Below are positions 1 to 4,545 of a stretch of 5,021 nt of DNA, piece by piece. The notes under the pieces are model-generated. The model was not told the DNA's origin. It did not search any database and was given only the letters and a program-made list of their open reading frames with translations. The stretch is taken from assembly GCA_949542085.1 (NCBI GenBank), contig CATGXW010000085.1:1-5021 (forward strand), read 5' to 3'. This DNA comes from an uncultured Alphaproteobacteria bacterium. GTDB taxonomy: Bacteria; Pseudomonadota; Alphaproteobacteria; RF32; CAG-239. Both the position numbers and the translations under genes were made by a program. How positions within the stretch are numbered: position 1 is the first letter of the stretch; every line of letters begins with the position of its first letter.

Positions 1-240
1 TTCAACCATTTCCCGCGTTTGTTTTAACACGCTCAAAACACTTTCTTTTTTATGAACAACGGAAAGTCGACATTCAAATTCGCCGTCCTTGCCGTTAAAA
101 CAACGGATTAAATCCCCTTCTTGCAAGCGCATGACATTGCAGATGTAATGCGAACGGCGAACATCAAGCGTCACATCTCGTCCTGACGATAACGGCGCAT
201 CAATGAACAAACGAATGTTATTTTTTTGTTTTTCGCTCAT
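1..240 (-). CDS. rsmE: RsmE, 16S rRNA m3U1498 methyltransferase, N-terminal 80 residues (partial)
   Basis: RsmE proteins use S-adenosylmethionine to methylate N3 of U1498 in 16S rRNA, near the decoding site of the 30S subunit. Only the first 80 codons are present; the rest lies beyond the left edge. What is visible is the N-terminal PUA-like RNA-binding domain. The key stretches are R10-LFID near the start, H31-Y-I-C-N-V-M-R-L (residues 31-39, the family's H-hxxVLRl pattern), EGD at 41-43 and the FNGKDGEFE segment at 48-56. The catalytic SPOUT knot domain should follow off-window. The ATG at 240-238 is supported by AGGA (complement of 248-251) seven bases upstream. It overlaps the stop codon of the lipoprotein gene as ATGA, so the two are probably cotranscribed and translationally coupled. 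Family recognition is from motif memory, not a search. Confidence 0.85.
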   Translation of the reverse strand, partial: MSEKQKNNIRLFIDAPLSSGRDVTLDVRRSHYICNVMRLQEGDLIRCFNGKDGEFECRLSVVHKKESVLSVLKQTREMVE

Positions 241-761
241 TTGACAATCCTAATTCTGAGAACTTTGCTTTGCAACGATTTATACGGCGCCGATGTCGTC
301 ATGTTATCAAAATAAATCACTGTTTGTCCGGCTTTTATCAAATGGAATTCGACAACCTTTACTTTTCCGTTGCTCTGCGAATCAACCTGTATGGCAAATT
401 CTTTGTTTGTGTCGATAACCCAATTAGCACCTTCCACTTCCGGAAGGATGACTTTGAAGTTGTAATTATCGGGAAACATAGCCTGTTGTGTTGTTTTTTC
501 GTTTCGAAAATCGACACTGATTGTTCCTGAAGGATTTTTCATAATCATTTTGTCGGCAATACCTTCGTGGTCAACATTCATATCTCCGCCATAGCTGACA
601 TAGCCCGACGATGCTTTCTGCGCCGCATTTCCGGAATCCCCGTCCCGTCCGTAGTTTTGGTAAGAAAGAGCCGACGAAGCATCTTGCGCAACAAAAGCAT
701 CGGCTTTGCCACATCCGAAAAACATCACCGCCAACGCTAATATTCCGCTCAACCGCTTCAT
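237..761 (-). CDS. Predicted lipoprotein with a C-terminal beta-rich domain
   Basis: This gene encodes 174 residues if started at the ATG at 761-759. That start puts a clean signal sequence at the N-terminus, MKRLSGILALAVMFFGC, with Cys17 as the likely lipidated residue after a slightly unusual F-F-G-C lipobox. It also has AGAGG nine bases upstream. In-frame starts at 779 and 800 would add residues that spoil the signal peptide. Residues 20-75 are low-complexity (Ser, Gly, Asp, Tyr) and probably a linker from the membrane. Residues 80-174 alternate hydrophobic and polar residues and look all-beta. The pattern G111-A-N-W, then VVEFHLIKAGQTVIYF (136-151), then a final VLRIRIV strand recalls the immunoglobulin-like chagasin/I42 protease-inhibitor fold. 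However, the usual NPTTGY and RPW loop motifs are absent, so this is only a fold guess. The product would sit in the periplasm or outer membrane. The gene is first in an operon with rsmE. Confidence 0.8.
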   Translation of the reverse strand: MKRLSGILALAVMFFGCGKADAFVAQDASSALSYQNYGRDGDSGNAAQKASSGYVSYGGDMNVDHEGIADKMIMKNPSGTISVDFRNEKTTQQAMFPDNYNFKVILPEVEGANWVIDTNKEFAIQVDSQSNGKVKVVEFHLIKAGQTVIYFDNMTTSAPYKSLQSKVLRIRIVK

Positions 762-770
762 ATAGAATAA

Positions 771-775
771 CCTCT
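771..775 (-). promoter_or_regulatory. Ribosome binding site that fixes the lipoprotein start
   Basis: On the minus strand this reads AGAGG, nine bases before the ATG at 761. It is the only Shine-Dalgarno-like purine run near the three possible in-frame ATGs (800, 779, 761). It lies inside the coding sequence if either upstream ATG is used, so it favours the shortest form. Confidence 0.6.
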
Positions 776-858
776 GCATAACAATCAAATTATGGTACAC
801 TTCTTAAGTATATCGGGTATTTTACAATACATAAAGTAAACTTTTCGTTACAAATAAG

Positions 859-870
859 CCAACGGGTTGG
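859..870 (+). promoter_or_regulatory. Small dyad CCAACGGGTTGG just before the cmk start
   Basis: CCAAC and GTTGG are perfect inverted repeats separated by GG. As RNA this would be a 4-bp CCAA/UUGG stem with a CGGG loop, ending three bases before the cmk AUG, where a Shine-Dalgarno sequence would normally sit. It could be a weak hairpin limiting initiation or a short operator, or it could be chance. Confidence 0.3.
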
Positions 871-873
871 AAA

Positions 874-1530
874 ATGATTATTACAATTGACGGGCCGGCC
901 GCCGCCGGAAAAGGAACACTCGCTTCCAAATTATCTAAAAAATATAATTTGGCTTATTTTGACACCGGCATGGTCTATCGAGCCGTTGGCTTGGAATTGA
1001 TGTTGTCCGGAATTTCTCCCGATGATGTTGAAAAAGCAACTTGTTTTGCCCAAAAACTAACTTTTCAGAGAATGAACGAATTGTCTCAACATCCTGAGTT
1101 TCGCAGTGCGAACGGCGGAAAGTACGCTTCTATCGTTTCATCATATCCGCAAGTGCGGGAAGCCTTGTTGCACATGCAGCAAAATTTTGCAAAGAATCCA
1201 GTCTTTGCTGACGGCCGCAAAGCTGACGGCGCCATTTATGACGGACGAGACACGGGCACGGTCGTTTGCCCTCAGGCTGACATCAAGCTCTTTATCACCG
1301 CCTCTCCGGAAGTGAGAGCCGAACGCCGTTATTTTGAATTTCTCAGCAAAGGTCATCAGGCGTTGTATGCTGATGTTTTGGAAGATATCAAAGCCCGTGA
1401 CAAGCGTGACAGCGAACGCGCAACCGCCCCGATGAAGCCGGCGGAAGATGCCGTTGTTTTTGACACTTCGGAGCTGTCAATAGACGATGTGTATCAAAAA
1501 GCCGTCGAAATCATCGATTCAAAGCAATAA
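874..1530 (+). CDS. cmk: Cytidylate kinase (CMP/dCMP kinase)
   Basis: Cmk is a cytosolic enzyme that transfers phosphate from ATP to CMP or dCMP, recycling cytidine nucleotides for RNA, DNA and phospholipid synthesis. The 218-residue length fits the bacterial family. Visible motifs include the P-loop G7-P-A-A-A-G-K-G-T15, the D30-TG-VYRA nucleotide-binding segment and the D123-GRDTGTVVCP motif. The last holds the conserved Arg/Asp that contact the cytidine phosphate and Mg-ATP region. The R147-AERR lid and the R175-DKRDSER182 plus A185-P-MKPAEDA segment are also typical. The final helix starts LSIDDVYQKA, as in E. coli Cmk. One oddity is residues 110-122, which read FADGRKADGAIYDGRD. This looks like a short insertion echoing the following DGR-D-G motif. 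The start has no clear Shine-Dalgarno sequence. rpsA follows 133 bases downstream, the common proteobacterial order, but aroA is not upstream. Confidence 0.96.
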   Translation: MIITIDGPAAAGKGTLASKLSKKYNLAYFDTGMVYRAVGLELMLSGISPDDVEKATCFAQKLTFQRMNELSQHPEFRSANGGKYASIVSSYPQVREALLHMQQNFAKNPVFADGRKADGAIYDGRDTGTVVCPQADIKLFITASPEVRAERRYFEFLSKGHQALYADVLEDIKARDKRDSERATAPMKPAEDAVVFDTSELSIDDVYQKAVEIIDSKQ

Positions 1531-1535
1531 AACAC

Positions 1536-1563
1536 TTGAAAAATATAGATTTACGTGTATAAA
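1536..1563 (+). promoter_or_regulatory. Sigma-70-type promoter for rpsA
   Basis: TTGAAA at 1536-1541 and TATAAA at 1558-1563 are separated by 16 bases, each matching consensus at 5 of 6 positions. Transcription would start near 1570, just before the first leader hairpin. The promoter begins six bases after the cmk stop codon, so rpsA can be expressed strongly and independently of cmk. Read-through from cmk remains possible. Confidence 0.65.
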
Positions 1564-1569
1564 TGTAAC

Positions 1570-1663
1570 CACTTTCGACTGCAAGGTGCGTTGCACTCGG
1601 ATTTTATTAACCCCGCACAAGTCCGCCCACTTTATCGGGCCGGCATTTGAAATATACTAATTT
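1570..1663 (+). promoter_or_regulatory. Structured rpsA 5' leader: candidate pseudoknot, second hairpin, A/U-rich start region
   Basis: Hairpin I pairs 1574-1578 with 1597-1601 and 1580-1584 (TGCAA) with 1591-1595 (TTGCA). The only interruption is one C-C mismatch (1579/1596), with one G-U pair, and the loop is GGTGCG at 1585-1590. Five loop bases, GTGCG at 1586-1590, are fully complementary to CGCAC at 1614-1618. This gives an H-type pseudoknot with a 1-nt first loop and a 12-nt A/U-rich crossing loop. Hairpin II pairs 1621-1623 with 1642-1644 and GCCC 1625-1628 with GGGC 1637-1640. Bases 1645-1663 are A/U-rich, look unstructured and carry no Shine-Dalgarno sequence. In E. coli, S1 represses its own mRNA through a structured leader lacking a good Shine-Dalgarno sequence, so an analogous control element is plausible here. 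Four T's after hairpin I also leave a weak terminator or attenuator as an alternative. Confidence 0.5.
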
Positions 1664-3352
1664 ATGACAAATACAGAATTTAAAATTCCTGAAATGACTG
1701 AAAACTTTGAAGCCTTGTTGAATGAACAATTTGGCGACAACGGCATCACCGGTTCAGTTGTTAAAGGTACCATTATCAAAGTCACTCCTGATTTCGCAAC
1801 CGTTGATGTTGGTTTGAAATCAGAAGGTCGTATTCCGCTGCGTGAATTCGGCCAAAACGCCGAATTAAAAGCCGGCGATCAGGTTGAAGTTTATGTTGAC
1901 CGCTATGAAGACAAAGACGGCAATATCGTTTTGTCTCGTGAAAAAGCTCGTCGTGAAGAAGCTTGGTTGGATCTTGAGAAATCTCTCAATGCCGGCGAAC
2001 GCGTTAACGGCGTTATCTTCGGACGCGTTAAAGGCGGCTTTACCGTTGATTTGAACGGCGCTATCGCTTTCTTGCCCGGTTCTCAAATTGACATCCGTCC
2101 GATCCGTGACATCACTCCGTTGATGGGTATTACTCAACCGTTCCAGATTTTGAAAATGGATAAAGTCAGAGGCAATATCGTTGTTTCTCGTCGTGTTGTT
2201 TTGGAAGAAACTCGCGCTGAAGCTCGCGCTGAACTCATTAGCGACCTTAAAGAAGGTTCTATCCTCGACGGTGTTGTTAAAAACATCACCGATTACGGTG
2301 CATTTATCGACCTCGGCGGTGTTGACGGCTTGTTGCACGTTACCGATATCTCTTGGAAACGCATCAATCATCCGGCAGAAGTTCTGTCTGTTGGTCAGAC
2401 CGTTAAAGTTCAGGTTATCAAGTTCAATGAAGACAACCAACGCATCAGCTTGGGCATGAAACAACTTGAATCTGATCCGTGGCAAAATGTTGCCGACAAG
2501 TACAAAGTTGATGAAATTTACAGCGGTAAAGTCACCAACATTACTGATTACGGCGCATTCGTTGAACTCGAAGACGGTATCGAAGGTTTGGTTCACGTTT
2601 CTGAAATGAGCTGGACTCGCAAAAACGTTCATCCGGGTAAAATCGTTTCTACTTCTCAAGAAGTTGACGTTAAAGTTCTGGAAGTTGATGCTGACAAACG
2701 CCGCATCAGCCTCGGTATCAAACAATGCACTCCGAATCCTTGGGCTGCTTATGTTGAAGAACATCCGGTCGGATCTGTTATTGAAGGCAAAATCAAAAAC
2801 ATTACCGAATTCGGTTTGTTCGTTGGCCTGTCTGATGAAATCGACGGCATGATTCACTTGTCCGATATTTCTTGGGACAAATCCGGTGAAGAAGCTGTTA
2901 AAGACTACACCAAAGGTCAAGACATCCAAGCTAAAATTATTGACGTTGACGTTGAAAAAGAACGCATCAGCCTCGGTATCAAACAATTGACAGAAGACTC
3001 TGTTTCTTCTGCTTTGGAAGGTATCAAGAAAGGTGACGTTGTTAAAGCCAATGTTGTTGATCATGATGACAAAGGTGTTAACGTCGAAGTTAACGGCTTG
3101 AACGCTTACATCAAAAAAGCCGACTTGTCTAAAGAAAAAGCTCAGCAGAATCCGGAAAACTACAACGCCGGTGATGTTTTGGAAGCTAAAGTTACTTCTG
3201 TTGACAAGAAGAACGGCAAAATCGGTTTGTCTGTTAAAGCATTAGAAATTGAAGAAGAAAAGAAAGCTTTGGAAGAATATTCTTCCAGCGCTAACGAATC
3301 TTCCTCTACTTTAGGTGATGCTTTGTCAGCCGCTTTGAAGAAAAACGCTTAA
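1664..3352 (+). CDS. rpsA: 30S ribosomal protein S1
   Basis: S1 is the large, weakly attached 30S protein that captures and unwinds mRNA for initiation, especially on messages with poor Shine-Dalgarno sequences. At 562 residues it matches the proteobacterial six-domain form (557 in E. coli). S1 (OB-fold) repeats are seen at about 30-93, 111-176, 197-266, 283-354, 369-440 and 456-526. Domains 3-5 are the most canonical, with the repeated NIT-(D/E)-(Y/F)-G-F, (G)L(L/V/I)H(V/L)S/T-(D/E) and RISLG-KQ motifs. Domains 1 and 2, which dock on the ribosome via S2, and domain 6 are more diverged, as usual. A Ser/Glu-rich linker leads to a terminal TLGDALSAALKK helix at 549-560, a tail I associate with alphaproteobacterial S1. 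The N-terminal start MTNTEFK is the only sensible one, giving the whole first domain. Valine is mostly GTT and lysine mostly AAA, consistent with a highly expressed gene. It ends in a strong terminator, with no ihfB gene following. Confidence 0.98.
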   Translation: MTNTEFKIPEMTENFEALLNEQFGDNGITGSVVKGTIIKVTPDFATVDVGLKSEGRIPLREFGQNAELKAGDQVEVYVDRYEDKDGNIVLSREKARREEAWLDLEKSLNAGERVNGVIFGRVKGGFTVDLNGAIAFLPGSQIDIRPIRDITPLMGITQPFQILKMDKVRGNIVVSRRVVLEETRAEARAELISDLKEGSILDGVVKNITDYGAFIDLGGVDGLLHVTDISWKRINHPAEVLSVGQTVKVQVIKFNEDNQRISLGMKQLESDPWQNVADKYKVDEIYSGKVTNITDYGAFVELEDGIEGLVHVSEMSWTRKNVHPGKIVSTSQEVDVKVLEVDADKRRISLGIKQCTPNPWAAYVEEHPVGSVIEGKIKNITEFGLFVGLSDEIDGMIHLSDISWDKSGEEAVKDYTKGQDIQAKIIDVDVEKERISLGIKQLTEDSVSSALEGIKKGDVVKANVVDHDDKGVNVEVNGLNAYIKKADLSKEKAQQNPENYNAGDVLEAKVTSVDKKNGKIGLSVKALEIEEEKKALEEYSSSANESSSTLGDALSAALKKNA

Positions 3353-3374
3353 TTATTTGAATTAGGTCTTTTTG

Positions 3375-3406
3375 GTACCGCCGGTTTGTTCCGGCGGTAC
3401 TTTTTT
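3375..3406 (+). terminator. Strong intrinsic terminator of rpsA
   Basis: A perfect 10-bp GC-rich stem pairs GTACCGCCGG at 3375-3384 with CCGGCGGTAC at 3391-3400. The loop is TTTGTT, and TTTTTT follows immediately at 3401-3406. It lies 22 bases after the rpsA stop codon. No matching A-run flanks the left side directly, so it is built for rightward transcription. Confidence 0.95.
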
Positions 3407-3410
3407 ATGT

Positions 3411-3444
3411 AAAAAACGCCCCGAATATACATTCGGAGCGTTTT
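3411..3444 (-). terminator. Intrinsic terminator of the small membrane protein gene
   Basis: On the minus strand, bases 3440-3431 and 3426-3417 form a 10-pair stem with a 4-base loop at 3427-3430, followed by six T's (complement of 3411-3416). The pair 3420/3437 is G-U in leftward RNA but a C-A mismatch in rightward RNA, so leftward use is favoured. A-T pairs at 3413-3416/3441-3444 extend the stem. It lies just after the stop codon at 3447 and only four bases from the end of the rpsA terminator, together insulating two converging genes. Confidence 0.9.
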
Positions 3445-3446
3445 CA

Positions 3447-3815
3447 TTACAAAAAGAATTTGAGGACCTTGTCCCATTCCTCATCGCTGATTTCAAAAAG
3501 CCAGCTGATGAACCAAAGGATAAGACCGCCAAACAACCAAACGAGCGCCAACAATCCCACGGCTGTCACCAACGGAGGGAAGAACATAAAAAAGAACCAC
3601 GTTTTAACAATAACAACAAAGGTTCCGACAAGAGCAGTAATTTTATAAAGCACACGTTTCCAGCGTTTGCCTTCCTGAGTGTAGCTAAAAAATAAACTGC
3701 TTTTGGGAAAGGCGAACCCCCAACTCAACACGGTGACTACGGCGATAACAAGATTCAGCGTGATGTCCTGCCAAAACGCCATCATACCGGCATTTACAGA
3801 AAAGATTTCATTCAT
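3447..3815 (-). CDS. Small inner-membrane protein, three predicted helices, function unknown
   Basis: I do not recognise the family of this 122-residue protein. Hydrophobic segments at about 19-36, 57-79 and 82-107 look like three membrane helices, the last two separated only by Pro80-Pro81. The loop between helices 1 and 2 (37-58) carries K38, K50, R51, K53, R54 and K58, so by the positive-inside rule it should be cytoplasmic. The N-terminus would then be periplasmic and the acidic C-terminal tail (EISDEEWDK, 108-116) cytoplasmic. Aromatic residues are very frequent, with a WFFFMFFPP run at 73-81. The ATG at 3815 has no Shine-Dalgarno sequence. Met11 or Met12 are possible alternative starts and would keep all helices. 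The gene is a single unit with a good promoter upstream and its own terminator. That clean signal set, together with convincing membrane topology, makes it a real gene. Confidence 0.85.
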   Translation of the reverse strand: MNEIFSVNAGMMAFWQDITLNLVIAVVTVLSWGFAFPKSSLFFSYTQEGKRWKRVLYKITALVGTFVVIVKTWFFFMFFPPLVTAVGLLALVWLFGGLILWFISWLFEISDEEWDKVLKFFL

Positions 3816-3846
3816 AATTATTTGTATTTAATTGGTTTGTGAAAAC

Positions 3847-3875
3847 AATTTAGAAACTCAAATCCTTTCTGTCAA
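3847..3875 (-). promoter_or_regulatory. Leftward promoter for the membrane protein gene
   Basis: Read on the minus strand, a perfect -35 TTGACA (complement of 3870-3875) and TAAATT (complement of 3847-3852) are separated by 17 bases. The start point would be near 3840, giving a leader of about 25 bases, A/T-rich and without a Shine-Dalgarno sequence. Confidence 0.65.
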
Positions 3876-3885
3876 TAAAATTGTA

Positions 3886-3914
3886 TTGCATTTTGTCATT
3901 TTGTCGACTATAAA
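3886..3914 (+). promoter_or_regulatory. Rightward promoter for the acidic protein gene
   Basis: TTGCAT at 3886-3891 and TATAAA at 3909-3914 are separated by 17 bases. The start point would be near 3921, about 40 bases before the ATG at 3960. Its -35 box lies only 10 bases from the -35 box of the leftward promoter. The two RNA polymerase sites are therefore packed back to back and may compete or be co-regulated. Confidence 0.6.
3890..3905. repeat. Tandem 8-base direct repeat ATTTTGTC x2 inside the promoter spacer
   Basis: ATTTTGTC occurs twice in immediate succession (3890-3897 and 3898-3905). It overlaps the end of the -35 box and fills most of the spacer of the rightward promoter. This position would suit a repressor binding two half-sites on nearly the same DNA face. 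It could also be chance in AT-rich DNA. Confidence 0.4.
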
Positions 3915-3959
3915 TAAAGAATAAGAAATACAATTGTTAAACTATTAATCTTTAACATC

Positions 3960-4487
3960 ATGGAAAAGAACGACCCACGAGACAACTTAGCCGAACACTA
4001 TGCTATCGTTTCTCCTGACACATTGTCCAATGACGAATTGGCTTATGCGGTCATCTATTCATTGACGTCAATGGATCAATACGATCTTTCTGACGATGAA
4101 GAATATGATGATGATGACTATGACTACGATGATGAAGACGATGAAAACCCTGAATATGATGAGGAAGATGCCGCCGAGAAAATAGAAGAAGCCTACTATG
4201 AAGCATCCTTCCTTTTCTGGAAAAAGCGCTGCAATGAGTTTCAATTTGAGCTTTGGCAGCGAGGTTTCGAAGCTATTCGGGTCCGGTTATGCGAAAATGT
4301 TTATATTCCTGTTTTGCAACAACGCGGTTATAACATGCCGATAGAAATGCTGATCAGCAATTTTTGCAAAAAATGCAGCATTGAGCAATTAGAAAGTCTA
4401 ATCAACCTTCTGGCCATGGAAGACAATGCAGAAGCCAGAGCCGCTGCTACACCCTTTGTCACCGAAAGGCAAATACGTCTTAATTAA
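3960..4487 (+). CDS. Unrecognised 175-residue protein with a dense acidic Asp/Glu/Tyr tract
   Basis: No known family is recognised. Residues 1-40 are ordinary and partly helical (NDELAYAVIYSLT, 24-36). Residues 41-76 are almost entirely Asp, Glu and Tyr, encoded largely by GAT/GAC/GAA repeats, and must be strongly negative and disordered. Residues 72-175 look like a folded helical domain. It carries aromatic helices (YYEASFLFWKK, 79-89), a QFELWQRGFEAIRVRL helix (95-110), a single C136-K-K-C139 pair and a SIEQLESLINLLAMED helix (140-155). There is no signal peptide or membrane segment, so it is probably cytoplasmic. The ATG at 3960 lacks a Shine-Dalgarno sequence; it is chosen because it follows the promoter at the right distance and no other start keeps the N-terminal helix. 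The gene is monocistronic, with its own promoter and terminator. Possible roles such as binding a basic partner or mimicking nucleic acid are speculation. Confidence 0.85.
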   Translation: MEKNDPRDNLAEHYAIVSPDTLSNDELAYAVIYSLTSMDQYDLSDDEEYDDDDYDYDDEDDENPEYDEEDAAEKIEEAYYEASFLFWKKRCNEFQFELWQRGFEAIRVRLCENVYIPVLQQRGYNMPIEMLISNFCKKCSIEQLESLINLLAMEDNAEARAAATPFVTERQIRLN

Positions 4488-4492
4488 ACCAT

Positions 4493-4529
4493 AAAAAAGC
4501 CCCAGATGTAAAAATCTGAGGCTTTTTTT
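4493..4529. terminator. Bidirectional intrinsic terminator between converging genes
   Basis: The stem pairs 4499-4507 with 4514-4522 around a 6-base loop (4508-4513). One position, 4502/4519, is C-A in rightward RNA and G-U in leftward RNA. A-run 4493-4498 and T-run 4523-4529 flank the stem, so both directions end in six or seven U's. It follows the acidic protein gene by five bases and ends 16 bases beyond the stop of the leftward gene at the right edge, so it serves both. Confidence 0.92.
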
Positions 4530-4545
4530 GCTTTATGCTGTCTTA

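Larger units (their letters stand above)
762..873. promoter_or_regulatory. Divergent intergenic region between the lipoprotein gene and cmk
   Basis: The start codons of two divergent genes face each other across about 110 AT-rich bases, so promoters for both should lie here. No strong sigma-70 pair was found. The best leftward candidate is a -10 TATACT (complement of 807-812) with a poor -35 TTTATG 17 bases away. A rightward TACAAT at 823-828 has only a 3/6 match at the -35 position (TTCTTA, 801-806, 16-base spacer). Either promoter may depend on an activator or a different sigma factor. Confidence 0.3.

Noticed and set aside
270..530. Rightward 86-codon open frame opposite the lipoprotein gene
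   Set aside because: It lies entirely antisense to a gene with a signal peptide and ribosome site, and has no upstream signals of its own.
1602..1605. Hairpin I plus TTTT as a full cmk terminator
   Set aside because: The stem has a mismatch and modest GC content, and the T-run is only four bases, unlike the strong terminators elsewhere in this window. A leader structure is the better reading, though partial attenuation is not excluded.
1865..3064. Long (399-codon) open frame antisense to rpsA
   Set aside because: It mirrors the biased codon use of rpsA. Its protein is rich in Asn, Phe, Asp and Val as expected from reversed GTT, GAA and AAC codons, and has no motif, start signal or promoter. 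rpsA on the other strand is unquestionable.
3372..3695. Rightward 107-codon open frame starting in the rpsA terminator
   Set aside because: It begins inside the terminator stem and runs antisense through the membrane protein gene. Its product is low-complexity Lys, Asn and Gln without domain features.
4100..4170. GAT/GAC/GAA-rich stretch as a DNA microsatellite or phase-variable repeat
   Set aside because: The triplets are mixed synonymous and near-synonymous codons rather than a uniform repeat, and changes would stay in frame. It is better explained by selection for an acidic protein tract.
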